Part shown: in pieces, positions 32,252 to 40,512 of the stretch
Layout: each line of letters starts with the position of its first letter
Position numbering within the stretch: position 1 is the stretch's first letter
Assembly (NCBI GenBank): GCA_031267825.1
Contig: JAIRYJ010000038.1
Location: 1-45,890 of the forward strand
Length of the DNA stretch: 45,890 nucleotides
From: Bifidobacteriaceae bacterium
GTDB lineage: Bacteria; Actinomycetota; Actinomycetes; Actinomycetales; WQXJ01
Direction: 5' to 3'
Program-made: the position numbers and the translations under genes
Notes under the pieces: model-generated
Told to the model about the DNA's origin: nothing
Database searches by the model: none
The model's input: the letters and a program-made list of their open reading frames with translations, nothing else

Positions 32252-33339
32252 CGCGTCACTTCCTCAATCAGGTCAACTAGCCGTTCAGCTCCGTCACGGA
32301 TGGCGATTGAGCTGGCCGCCTGAGACATGGCGGCCAGCCGGTCCGGTGAGGTCAACAGTTCCGCCAGGTTGCCGGTCACCCAATGCCCAATCTCATCATC
32401 CGTTACCAGTACCGCGGCTCCAGCTTTGACCAGGCCGGCCGCGTTGTGACGCTGTTCACCATTACCTATCCGCAAGGGGACCAGGACAGCGGGCAGACCA
32501 GCGCAAGCCAGTTCGGCCACCGTGGCGGCCCCGGCCCGCTGTAATGCTAGGTCAGCCGCCGCCAAGGCCAGCTCCATTGACTCAAGGTATTCCATGATGT
32601 GGTAGCTGGCCGTTTGGCTGGCGTTCAACGACCCCAGTCCAAGACGCACCGCCTGGCTTTTACCCCGGCCGGTCAGGTGCAAAACTTGGGCGCCGGCTCC
32701 GATCAGTTCACTGGCAACGGCTGCGGCCGCCTGGTTAAGGTTGAGCGCGCCAAGTGATCCACCAGCCACCAGCAGGGTTGGTTTGACCGGATCTAAACCT
32801 AGCTGGCGCCGCGCCTGCGCCCGGCTACCCGCCCGGTCAAGCCGGGCCAAACCGGGACGTAGGGGCATGCCAACTAGCCTGGCATTGGGTAGCGGCGTGC
32901 CAGCTAGAGCCACACCAACGGCGGCCGCCCGCCGGGCGCCCCAGCGGTTAGCCAGGCCAGGGCGGGCGTTCGCCTCATGAACCACCACAGCCACCTTGTT
33001 GCGGAAGGCCGCCCAGTAAACCGGTGGTGAAACATATCCACCGAAGCCGACCACCCCGTCCGGTTTGAAATCCTTCAGTAAGGCGTCAGCGGCGGCCACC
33101 GCTTGACGCCAAGCCCCAATGAAGCGCCGGGCTTCAACGCCCGGCCGGCGCGGCCATGGGGTTTTAGGGATGATCGCTAACCGCAGGCCAGCTTGCGGTA
33201 CCAAGCTGGCCTCCAAGCCGCTGGCCGTGCCAACTACCCGTAACTCCACCTCAGGCCAGCGCCGACGCAACTCATCGGCTGTTACCAGGAGCGGGCCAAC
33301 ATGACCAAAGGTTCCACCACCAGCTAAAACTATCCTCAC
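32248..33339 (-). CDS. murG: Undecaprenyl-PP-MurNAc-pentapeptide-UDPGlcNAc GlcNAc transferase
   Basis: 363 residues, GT-B fold (GT28). It converts lipid I to lipid II at the inner face of the membrane. The glycine loops GGGTFGHVGPLL (N-terminus) and AGGSLGALNLNQ (second domain), the FGGYVSPP loop and the UDP-GlcNAc site AGAATVAELACAGLP are all present. ATG at 33339 overlaps the ftsW stop by four bases. The second GlcNAc-site stretch reads PLRIGNGEQRHNA rather than the more common PYPHAADDHQ-type text, as in other Actinobacteria with some variation. Its donor comes from the pathway begun by GlmS. Confidence 0.95.
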   Translation of the reverse strand: MRIVLAGGGTFGHVGPLLVTADELRRRWPEVELRVVGTASGLEASLVPQAGLRLAIIPKTPWPRRPGVEARRFIGAWRQAVAAADALLKDFKPDGVVGFGGYVSPPVYWAAFRNKVAVVVHEANARPGLANRWGARRAAAVGVALAGTPLPNARLVGMPLRPGLARLDRAGSRAQARRQLGLDPVKPTLLVAGGSLGALNLNQAAAAVASELIGAGAQVLHLTGRGKSQAVRLGLGSLNASQTASYHIMEYLESMELALAAADLALQRAGAATVAELACAGLPAVLVPLRIGNGEQRHNAAGLVKAGAAVLVTDDEIGHWVTGNLAELLTSPDRLAAMSQAASSIAIRDGAERLVDLIEEVTR

Positions 33340-34673
33340 CGTGGTGTCCTAACGGGTAGTGGCGCCAAGGTGGCTTCAGCCCGCCGCACCCGGCGAGCCC
33401 GCCAAGATAAGGCGTTCCGGACTTTCGGATCAGTTCGCATCAGCCCTGCCACCAACCCGATCGCTATCAGGCAACTGATCAGAGCTGAGCCTCCGCGTGA
33501 GACGAACGGCAGCGGCACCCCAATTACTGGCAGCAGGCGCACCACCATGCCAATGTTGACTAGGGCTTGTCCGATTATCCAACAGCCGACCGCCGCGATC
33601 CCAAGGCGGGCCAGCTGGTTAGGGTGCAGCCGGACCAACTGGAAGAAACCGAACGCCATCACGCCGTAGAGCACCATCACAGCTATGGCACTGACCAGGC
33701 CGATCTCTTCAGTGATGATCGCGAAAATGAAGTCAGTGTCGGCTTGAGTCAAATAGGACCATTTGGCTCGTGAAGCGCCCAGCCCTTGGCCGAGCCAGCC
33801 GCCGGTCGCCATCGACAAACTGGCTTGTTCGACTTGGTAGCAGAAGTCCTGCAGTTTTTCGCAGAGCGCGGGCACATAGGTGGCCAAGAAACGGTCACGG
33901 CGGTTAGACGATGTGAGGACCAGGACAGCACCAAGGATCACCAGCGGAACAGCCACGACCGCCAATTTGCGACGTGATTTGACCGCCATCGCCAAAGTAC
34001 CGAATGACATGATTCCTAGGATCAGTCCTGTCCCAGCATCGCGACCGGCTAGCACCAGCCCACCAGCCACGGCCACACCAACACCAGCCGGCCAGATCAA
34101 TTGGCGCCAGTAGTCGAGATTTTGGCCGGGTCGGCTCAAGGTGACCGCCAACCAATAGGCGATGGCCAGTTTGAGGAACTCACCGGGCTGGATTTGCTGG
34201 CTGTCGGACAGGCAAAGCCAGCTATAGTTGCCGCCAGAATCGCAGGCCAAGGGCCCGAACAGGGTCATTGCCTGGGCCGCTAGGCAAAACAGCAGAACTA
34301 TCGCCGCCAGGATTGGCGCGATCCGCCTGCGGTTGCCGAGCCACCTGTGACAATGCGCCATGACGAACCCTACGCAAACTCCGACCGCGGCCCATTTCAG
34401 CTGGTTAATTCCCGGAGCGTACGGGTCGTGGTCCTCCACTAGCTGTGTCGCCATGCTGGCTGACAGGGTCATCATCAGTCCCAGCACAGTTAGTACGCCG
34501 GCCGGCACCAGAACCATGTAGTAGGAGAAGTAGAGCAGCGGTGAGCTGGCAGCGTCTATTGGTGGACGATGCCGCCGTCCCGGCCGCCGTCCGGGCCGTT
34601 GCCCCGGCCGCCCCGTGTCCGGTGGTGGCTGTTTCCGGTTCGTCGGGTGAGCCACTTGTTGGGTCGTGGTCAT
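33336..34673 (-). CDS. ftsW: SEDS-family peptidoglycan polymerase FtsW
   Basis: 445 residues with about ten membrane helices. It polymerises lipid II glycan strands at the septum with FtsI. Family features include a first helix region with VLTVLGLMMTLSAS, a periplasmic loop (GGNYSWLCL...QPGEFLKLAIAYWLA) and the C-terminal GVPLPFVSRGGSALISCLIAIGL. The ~45-residue cytoplasmic N-terminus is Pro/Arg-rich and includes a GGACGATGCCG word (34564), reading R-R-H-R-P. ATG at 34673 has GAGGTG upstream and lies 43 bases after murD; its stop overlaps murG. It works as a pair with the FtsI encoded about 6 kb upstream in the same run. Confidence 0.95.
   Translation of the reverse strand: MTTTQQVAHPTNRKQPPPDTGRPGQRPGRRPGRRHRPPIDAASSPLLYFSYYMVLVPAGVLTVLGLMMTLSASMATQLVEDHDPYAPGINQLKWAAVGVCVGFVMAHCHRWLGNRRRIAPILAAIVLLFCLAAQAMTLFGPLACDSGGNYSWLCLSDSQQIQPGEFLKLAIAYWLAVTLSRPGQNLDYWRQLIWPAGVGVAVAGGLVLAGRDAGTGLILGIMSFGTLAMAVKSRRKLAVVAVPLVILGAVLVLTSSNRRDRFLATYVPALCEKLQDFCYQVEQASLSMATGGWLGQGLGASRAKWSYLTQADTDFIFAIITEEIGLVSAIAVMVLYGVMAFGFFQLVRLHPNQLARLGIAAVGCWIIGQALVNIGMVVRLLPVIGVPLPFVSRGGSALISCLIAIGLVAGLMRTDPKVRNALSWRARRVRRAEATLAPLPVRTPR
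34564..34574 (+). repeat. Dispersed 11-base word, site 6 (ftsW)
   Basis: GGACGATGCCG preceded by T and followed by CC. The minus-strand gene reads R-R-H-R-P-P in the cytoplasmic tail. Confidence 0.85.
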
Positions 34674-34716
34674 GACCGCACCTCAGTCTTTAGGCCTGTC
34701 AGCCGTCTAGTTGTGA

Positions 34717-36165
34717 TCATGGCGCCGCCTGACCGGTTTGGTCCGCTAGCCGTCTGGCCGCCTCAGCGAAGAGCCGTCCCCGTTCGGCGTAATCAGTGAA
34801 CTGATCCATTGAGGCACTGGCTGGTGCCAGCAAAACAACGTCACCTGGCTGGGCCAGGCGACTGGCGGCGGCCACAACCCGGTCCATCAGACCGGGTCCC
34901 GGTTCGATTGAAACCACTGGCACGTCTGGCAGGCCAGCTAACGCTTCAGCTAGGTCGCGCTGGTCTAAGCCGATCAGCACCACACCCCGTAGCCGGTCAG
35001 CTCGCCGGTTGACCAGTTCAGTGAAACTGGCTCCTTTGGCCAGGCCACCCGCCACCCAAACCGCACTGCCTGGTGCGCAGGCCGCTAAGGCGGAATCGGC
35101 CGCGTGGGTGTTGGTCGCTTTCGAATCGTCAACAAAACGCACACCAGCGGTTTCAGCTACCACCGTGCCACGGTGCTGACCGGTCTTGAAATCACCCAAC
35201 CCTTGGGCGATGCTTTCTGGCGCGACATCAAGTGACAGGGCCAAGGCTGCCGCCGCCAGGGCGTTCGACACCAGATGGGGTGCCAGCCAGCCGTCAGGCC
35301 CGGCCAAATGAATCAGATCATCAAGTGTCGCCAGTTCGCGTCCCGCCCGCCGACGTTCCGGCCAAAAGGCCCGGTCAATCAGCAAGGATTCAACCAGCCC
35401 GAGTTCCCCAACAAGCGGTGCCGCCAAACTGAAAGCGACCGCCTGGGCGTCCGGACCGGTTTCGGCCGTTTCAGCCATTTGCCTGGTCAGCCGGTCAGCG
35501 GCGTTGTAAACCAGAACTGATTGGGTGCCTTCATAGACTCTGGCTTTAGCCGCCGCATAAGCCTCAAAACTGCCATGCCAGTCAATATGGTCTGGCGCCA
35601 GATTGAGCAACGCCGCCGCCCAAGGCGTCAACGAATAGGTGTGATGTAACTGGAAGGAGGATAACTCCACCACAAAAACCTCAGTCGCGGCCCGCGCCAC
35701 AGCGCTGACCAGCGGTAAACCAATATTGCCGGCCGCTGTGACGGACAGTCCGGCAGCCGCCAAAATGGCTCGCGTCATGCCGACTGTGGTGGTTTTGCCG
35801 TTAGTGCCGGTGACAACCAGCCAAGGCGCCGCCGGGTTGGCCCGCAGCCGCCAAGCCAGTTCCACTTCAGACCAGATCGGCACGTCAGCCGCTCGGGCCC
35901 GTTCCAAGAAGCTGGACGATGCCGCCCACCCAGGTGAAGCGACCACCAAGTCAGCCCCGTTGAAGGAGACTTCAGTCGAAGATAGGACCGCACCGGCCGG
36001 GCCAACCTGGCCGTCTGGTGTGGTATCTGGTGGTGAGCTGGAAGCCGAGGCGGCGGCATCGTCCACTAAGACAAGTTCAGCCCCAAGCGGTTCCAAGGCG
36101 GCCGCCACCGCCCGGCCAGACACTCCCAAACCTGCCACAATCACCCGTTGGCCAGCGAAATTCAC
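34717..36165 (-). CDS. murD: UDP-N-acetylmuramoylalanine-D-glutamate ligase
   Basis: About 482 residues. It adds D-Glu to UDP-MurNAc-L-Ala. The N-terminal Rossmann-like segment VIVAGLGVSGRAVAAAL, the P-loop VVTGTNGKTTTVGM and the C-terminal DSKATNTHAADSAL are diagnostic. GTG at 36165 overlaps the mraY stop by four bases (GTGA), matching neighbouring junctions; ATG at 36180 is the alternative. Two exact GGACGATGCCG words fall in this gene: at 36054 inside a Ser/Pro-rich loop (V-D-D-A-A-A) and at 35914 in reverse orientation (A-A-S-S-S). The loop after residue 35 (ASASSSPPDTTPDG) is longer than usual. Confidence 0.95.
   Translation of the reverse strand: MNFAGQRVIVAGLGVSGRAVAAALEPLGAELVLVDDAAASASSSPPDTTPDGQVGPAGAVLSSTEVSFNGADLVVASPGWAASSSFLERARAADVPIWSEVELAWRLRANPAAPWLVVTGTNGKTTTVGMTRAILAAAGLSVTAAGNIGLPLVSAVARAATEVFVVELSSFQLHHTYSLTPWAAALLNLAPDHIDWHGSFEAYAAAKARVYEGTQSVLVYNAADRLTRQMAETAETGPDAQAVAFSLAAPLVGELGLVESLLIDRAFWPERRRAGRELATLDDLIHLAGPDGWLAPHLVSNALAAAALALSLDVAPESIAQGLGDFKTGQHRGTVVAETAGVRFVDDSKATNTHAADSALAACAPGSAVWVAGGLAKGASFTELVNRRADRLRGVVLIGLDQRDLAEALAGLPDVPVVSIEPGPGLMDRVVAAASRLAQPGDVVLLAPASASMDQFTDYAERGRLFAEAARRLADQTGQAAP
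35914..35924 (+). repeat. Dispersed 11-base word, site 7 (murD)
   Basis: GGACGATGCCG preceded by T and followed by CC. The minus-strand gene reads A-A-S-S-S-F. Confidence 0.85.
36054..36064 (-). repeat. Dispersed 11-base word, site 8 (murD, second)
   Basis: On the minus strand GGACGATGCCG, preceded by T and followed by CC; the gene reads V-D-D-A-A-A. It is 140 bases from site 7 and inverted relative to it. Confidence 0.85.
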
Positions 36166-37244
36166 CGCGCCACCACCCATTCGGCGTAGAACAAGCCCAA
36201 GCCAACGGCCACGAATAAGGCGGAAATGAGCCAGAACCGGATGACGATCGTGACCTCACCCCAACCGCTGAGTTCGAAATGGTGATGTAACGGCGCCATT
36301 TTGAAAACTCGTTTACCGCCGGACAGTTTGAACCAGGCGATTTGGATGACGTCACTGGCGGCGATGATAACGAACAACCCGCCGATCACCGCTGCCAGAA
36401 TCTCCGTCCGGGTGATGATTGACAACCCAGCGTAGGCTCCACCAAGTGCTAAAGCCCCAGTGTCACCCATGAAGATGCGAGCTGGTGAGGAGTTCCACCA
36501 GAGGAACCCGGCGCAGGCACCCATGATGGCGGCCGCCACCATGGCGGTGTCAAGCGGGTCACGCATGGTGTAACAGTGACCGGCTTGGCCTGGCTGGCAG
36601 AGGTTGGAGATGCCCCACAGGGTGACGATTATGTAAGCCGCGAACACCATAGTTGAGGCACCGGTGGCCAACCCATCCAGGCCGTCAGTCAAGTTGACCG
36701 CGTTGGTCCAGGCCGTGATCAGGAAGTTAGCCCAAATCACGAACAGGACCACACCTAGGGTGTGACCAGCGAACGACAGATCAACTGAGGTGTCACGAAG
36801 GAAAGAAATCTTGAACGATCCTGGTGTCCAGCCGTATTGGTTGGGGAAATTGATCGCCAGGACAGCGAAGGCGACACCGACGGCGCCTTGCCCGGCTATT
36901 TTCCACCAGGGTCGCAGACCAAGTGAACGTTGGCGTGAGATCTTGATGTAATCGTCCAGCAGGCCGACTATTCCCATACCGGTGAACAGCAGTAACACCA
37001 GCAGACCAGATACTTTCGGGACCCGTTCAAGGATGGCGCTAGCGCCAAAATAGCCAGCCAGTGAGGCCAAGATAATGACCACGCCACCCATCGTTGGGGT
37101 GCCGCGTTTGGTGTAGTGCGCGGTTGGGCCGTCCTGCCGGATGAACTGGCCGTATGAGCGTTTAACCAGGAGTTTTATGAACAGCGGCGTGCCGAACAGA
37201 GCGATCGCTAAAGAGATCCCGAAGGAGTAGAGGATATTGAGCAC
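36162..37244 (-). CDS. mraY: Phospho-MurNAc-pentapeptide transferase
   Basis: 360 residues, ten-helix integral membrane enzyme. It moves phospho-MurNAc-pentapeptide onto undecaprenyl phosphate to make lipid I. Signatures: GTPTMGGVVI, the catalytic-loop LLDDYIK, NAVNLTDGLDGLATG, FMGDTGALALGG and MAPLHHHFELSGWGE. GTG at 37244 shares its first base with the murF stop codon (TAGTG), an unusually tight junction. The stop overlaps murD. It is the membrane entry step linking the cytoplasmic Mur ligases to MurG. Confidence 0.97.
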   Translation of the reverse strand: MLNILYSFGISLAIALFGTPLFIKLLVKRSYGQFIRQDGPTAHYTKRGTPTMGGVVIILASLAGYFGASAILERVPKVSGLLVLLLFTGMGIVGLLDDYIKISRQRSLGLRPWWKIAGQGAVGVAFAVLAINFPNQYGWTPGSFKISFLRDTSVDLSFAGHTLGVVLFVIWANFLITAWTNAVNLTDGLDGLATGASTMVFAAYIIVTLWGISNLCQPGQAGHCYTMRDPLDTAMVAAAIMGACAGFLWWNSSPARIFMGDTGALALGGAYAGLSIITRTEILAAVIGGLFVIIAASDVIQIAWFKLSGGKRVFKMAPLHHHFELSGWGEVTIVIRFWLISALFVAVGLGLFYAEWVVAR

Positions 37245-38974
37245 TACGGGCCACCCTGACTATCTGGCGGGTCTGGCTGGTCTAGCGCGTCTGACGGGCC
37301 TAGCGGATCTGATTGGTCAAACTGGTCTGTCGCGTCTAGCGGATCTGGCTGATCTAGCTGGTCAAACTGGTCAAACTCGTCAAGCTGGTCCGGCCGGGAT
37401 GGGCGGCTTGGCTGATTGGGCTGGTCCGCTGGCGTCAGCGGATCAAGCGTCGGACCGTAAACAGGCTCAGCTAGCTGGGCAGCCGACTCCGGCTCAGCCA
37501 AGATCTTGTCAACATCCCAAATCTGTGGGCTGACACCAGCCGACCCCAGGTCAACCGGCTCATTCGCCACCGTCTCCAAGCCAGCCGTCAACTCATCCGC
37601 CACCTGCCACAAACCAACCGCATTGGAACCCTTGAGCAGCACATACGGTTCACCCGGCAAGGTAGCCAACAGTTCAGCCAAGCCACTAGTGTCGGCCAAG
37701 TGCTCAACCTGGCTGGCTTTCAAGCCTTGGTTAACAGCTTCCTCCGCCAGCGGGCGGGTCTCCTCACCAACCGCGATGAGCCGTTCAAAACCATCCCTGG
37801 CCAGCCAGAGAGCGACCGTACGATGTGCCCTCTCAGACCGCGCACCCAGTTCAAGCATCGACCCGATCACCGCCACGGCCGGTCTACCAGCCTGGCGGGC
37901 CAAACGTCCGGCCGTGCCAATAGCCTCCCGCATTGACCAGGGGCTGGCATTGTAGGAGTCATCAACCAAGGTGGAGCCGTTCGGCAAACACCAAACCGCC
38001 ATGCGGTGCGGACTGGCCGGGCGCACATCACGCAGCGCGGCGCCAGCGTGACGCAAGTCAAGACCGGCCGCCACCGCCCCAGCCAACGCGGCCAGCACAT
38101 CAATACCCAAATGCTTGCCAACCAGCCGGGTTTGGACCCTAGTTTCAGTCAAATGGCGCTGATCAGCGGCCGACAAACTAACATAGCCAGGCCCGTCAGT
38201 CGCCAAGTCAAAGCCATAAATATCGGCTGTCGAATCGAACCCGAAAGTCACAACCTCACCGGGAGTATCAAAAACCATCGCCGCGACCCGGCGATCATCC
38301 TGGTTCAACACCGCCACACCGTAACGGGCCAAACCAGCTACCAGTTCAGCTTTAGCCTGACCGATCGCTTCAGTTGAACCAAACTCGCCCAGATGGGCTA
38401 GCGAAACGTTCAACACAACACCAACATCAGGTGGTGCGATCCGAGCCAAATCAGCGATCTCACCACGATGGCTGGCACCCATCTCCAACACCAAATAGGC
38501 CGTCTCAGGCCCGGCCTGAACAACAGTTAAAGGCACACCGAGCTGGTTATTGAAAGACCCTGGAGCCGCCACCGTCTGACCCGCCGCCCCAGCGATGCGA
38601 GCCAACAAATCCTTGGTAGTGGTCTTACCAACTGAGCCGGTCACAGCGATAACCCTCAAATACCGGTTAACCAGCCGGATCCGCTGCAACGAAACCTCAG
38701 CCATCTGGCGCAGGGCCGCCGCCGGATCAGCCACCAAAGCATAAGGTCCACTTACTGGACGTGATGTGATCGCCAAAGGCGAACCCCGCCGGACGGCATC
38801 GTCCACAAAATCAGCCCCATCGGCACGTTCACCCGGCAGCGCTACAAAAACCGTACCTGGACCTGCTTGACGCGAATCAATCACAGCGCCAGTCAAGCTG
38901 GCGTCAAGATCAACTTCAGGGCTAAGCCTGGCACTAATAACAGTCGCCAGACCCTCCGGGCTCCATGGAATCAT
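37244..38974 (-). CDS. murF: UDP-MurNAc-tripeptide-D-alanyl-D-alanine ligase, with acidic C-terminal tail
   Basis: 576 residues. It adds D-Ala-D-Ala to complete the pentapeptide. The P-loop is VTGSVGKTTTKDLLA, followed by FNNQLGVPLTV, EMGASHRGEIADLA and the C-terminal VDDSYNASPWSM. Typical MurF has 450-510 residues; here about 100 extra residues follow the core. The last ~70 are a low-complexity run of Asp, Gln, Pro, Leu and Phe in repeats like DQFDQ and DPLD. No such tail is known to me in MurF. ATG at 38974 overlaps the murE stop by four bases (ATGA). A GGACGATGCCG word lies in the N-terminal domain (38794), reading V-D-D-A-V-R. Confidence 0.95.
   Translation of the reverse strand: MIPWSPEGLATVISARLSPEVDLDASLTGAVIDSRQAGPGTVFVALPGERADGADFVDDAVRRGSPLAITSRPVSGPYALVADPAAALRQMAEVSLQRIRLVNRYLRVIAVTGSVGKTTTKDLLARIAGAAGQTVAAPGSFNNQLGVPLTVVQAGPETAYLVLEMGASHRGEIADLARIAPPDVGVVLNVSLAHLGEFGSTEAIGQAKAELVAGLARYGVAVLNQDDRRVAAMVFDTPGEVVTFGFDSTADIYGFDLATDGPGYVSLSAADQRHLTETRVQTRLVGKHLGIDVLAALAGAVAAGLDLRHAGAALRDVRPASPHRMAVWCLPNGSTLVDDSYNASPWSMREAIGTAGRLARQAGRPAVAVIGSMLELGARSERAHRTVALWLARDGFERLIAVGEETRPLAEEAVNQGLKASQVEHLADTSGLAELLATLPGEPYVLLKGSNAVGLWQVADELTAGLETVANEPVDLGSAGVSPQIWDVDKILAEPESAAQLAEPVYGPTLDPLTPADQPNQPSRPSRPDQLDEFDQFDQLDQPDPLDATDQFDQSDPLGPSDALDQPDPPDSQGGP
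37250..37450. repeat. Short-unit repeats encoding the MurF acidic tail
   Basis: Degenerate 9-12 base units such as GGATCTG, CTGGTCAAA and CTAGCGGATCTG recur throughout. They encode alternating Asp/Gln/Pro/Leu/Phe. The array looks like product of replication slippage under selection for an open frame. Confidence 0.65.
38794..38804 (-). repeat. Dispersed 11-base word, site 9 (murF)
   Basis: On the minus strand GGACGATGCCG, preceded by T and followed by TCC; the gene reads V-D-D-A-V-R. Confidence 0.85.
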
Positions 38975-40464
38975 CTAACGCCTTCCGCCCGGCTTCGTAA
39001 GACCATCGCGGCTACCGCCGAATCCTGGTGCGGCCGTAATTCGCCGTCGTAATCAATGCTCCGCTCATGTCCCTTACCCAAGATAACCACCGTATCTTGT
39101 TGTCCGGCCAGCATCACGGCACGGCTGATCGCATCCGCCCGGTCAGGCACTTCGATAGCTCCCGGCCCGGCCCCGCGCGCCACAGCCGCCCGGATTTGAG
39201 TTGGATCTTCCCGCCGGGGGTTGTCATCCGTTACGAAGATGACATCAGCGGCTTTCGCGGCCGCCCCCATCAGTTCACGTTTCCCCTGGTCACGGTCGCC
39301 GCCAGCACCCAAAACGACAATCAACCGGCCCTTAGTGTGGGGCCGCAAAGCGGCTAAGGCGGCAGCCACCGAAGACGGCGCGTGAGCGTAGTCAACAACT
39401 ACCGTAGGCCCTGAAGGCGGACCCAGCACCGGCTCCATCCGGCCCGGTACCGGCCGAGCGATCGCCACCCCATGAGCCGCCACACCACTGCTGACACCCA
39501 TCGCCATGGCACTGGTCAAAGCTAAAGCCGCGTTATCGACGTTAAAACCGCCAGGTAGGCGAACCCGGGCGGCCAGCGTTTGGCCGTCCGGACCAGACAA
39601 GTCAAACGATGAACCAACCGGATCAGGGAACTCATGTTCAATCAGCCAGTCAGGCCGGGCCGCCGGATCACGTGAAACAGTTGTCAACTGGATGGTGGCC
39701 TGCTCAGCTAAGGCCTCAGCCCACGGGTCAGCCAAGTTAATGACGCCGAGCCGGGCCCGCGGCGGAGTGAACAAACTCGCCTTGGCCGCGAAATAGCGGC
39801 CCATCGAATGATGGAAGTCAAGATGATCGCGCGACAGATTCGTGAACGCCACCACATCGAAGGTCAAACCATCGACCCGGCCTAAAGCCAAGCCATGCGA
39901 TGAAACCTCCATGACGCAGGCCTCAACACCGCGTTCAACCATGGCGGCCAAAGTGGCCTGCAATTCGGGCGCCTCCGCCGTGGTGCGCACCGAACCGATC
40001 TGTTCGCCATCAATCCGGGAAACTATTGTGCCGAGCAGCGCCACCTTGCCGAAATGCTGCGCCAGAGCACTCTCCAGTAAATGGCCCGCTGTCGTTTTAC
40101 CGTTGGTGCCGGTCACGCCAGCGATCTTGAGCCTCCTGGCGGGATGACCATAGATCCAGGCGGCCAACTCGCCCAAATGCTGACGCGGGCTGCCTGTCAC
40201 TATCCGGGGCGTACCTGGCGGGAGCAGGGTTTCACCAACCGGATCAGTTAGAACCCCGGCCGCCCCGGCCGCCAAGGCGGCCCGGGCATGACGGGCACCA
40301 TGAGTCGTGGCGCCAGGCAGGGCGGCGAACAGATCGCCCGGCTCAACTTGTCCACTAGCCAAAGTCAAACCCCTGATAATGGCCTCGCCGTGAACCAGAC
40401 GGGAACCTGGAATCTGGCCGGCAGCGGCCGTCAAAGTAACGTTAGGAGCTTTCAGGGGACGCAT
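38971..40464 (-). CDS. murE: UDP-MurNAc-tripeptide synthetase (predicted meso-diaminopimelate-adding)
   Basis: 497 residues. It adds the third amino acid of the stem peptide. The P-loop is VTGTNGKTTAGHLLES; the C-terminal domain holds DNPRREDP, whose DNPR pattern marks enzymes that choose meso-diaminopimelate (lysine-type enzymes differ here). Also present are VVDYAHAPSSVAAAL and LGKGHERSIDYDG. ATG at 40464 is chosen on family length; it has no good ribosome-binding site, and the palindrome GCGGTACCGC (40467-40476) sits right before it. The 48-base gap to ftsI is the largest in this half of the run. The stop overlaps murF. Confidence 0.95.
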   Translation of the reverse strand: MRPLKAPNVTLTAAAGQIPGSRLVHGEAIIRGLTLASGQVEPGDLFAALPGATTHGARHARAALAAGAAGVLTDPVGETLLPPGTPRIVTGSPRQHLGELAAWIYGHPARRLKIAGVTGTNGKTTAGHLLESALAQHFGKVALLGTIVSRIDGEQIGSVRTTAEAPELQATLAAMVERGVEACVMEVSSHGLALGRVDGLTFDVVAFTNLSRDHLDFHHSMGRYFAAKASLFTPPRARLGVINLADPWAEALAEQATIQLTTVSRDPAARPDWLIEHEFPDPVGSSFDLSGPDGQTLAARVRLPGGFNVDNAALALTSAMAMGVSSGVAAHGVAIARPVPGRMEPVLGPPSGPTVVVDYAHAPSSVAAALAALRPHTKGRLIVVLGAGGDRDQGKRELMGAAAKAADVIFVTDDNPRREDPTQIRAAVARGAGPGAIEVPDRADAISRAVMLAGQQDTVVILGKGHERSIDYDGELRPHQDSAVAAMVLRSRAEGVR

Positions 40465-40466
40465 CG

Positions 40467-40476
40467 CGGTACCGCC
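40467..40476. promoter_or_regulatory. Palindrome immediately upstream of murE
   Basis: GCGGTACCGC is a perfect 10-base palindrome, two bases before the murE ATG. It covers the place where a ribosome-binding site would be. A GTCTC/GGGAC imperfect pair lies just upstream. It could regulate murE translation, or be chance. Confidence 0.25.
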
Positions 40477-40512
40477 ATTCTGGTCTCAATATGGGACAGA
40501 ACCATTGTGACC

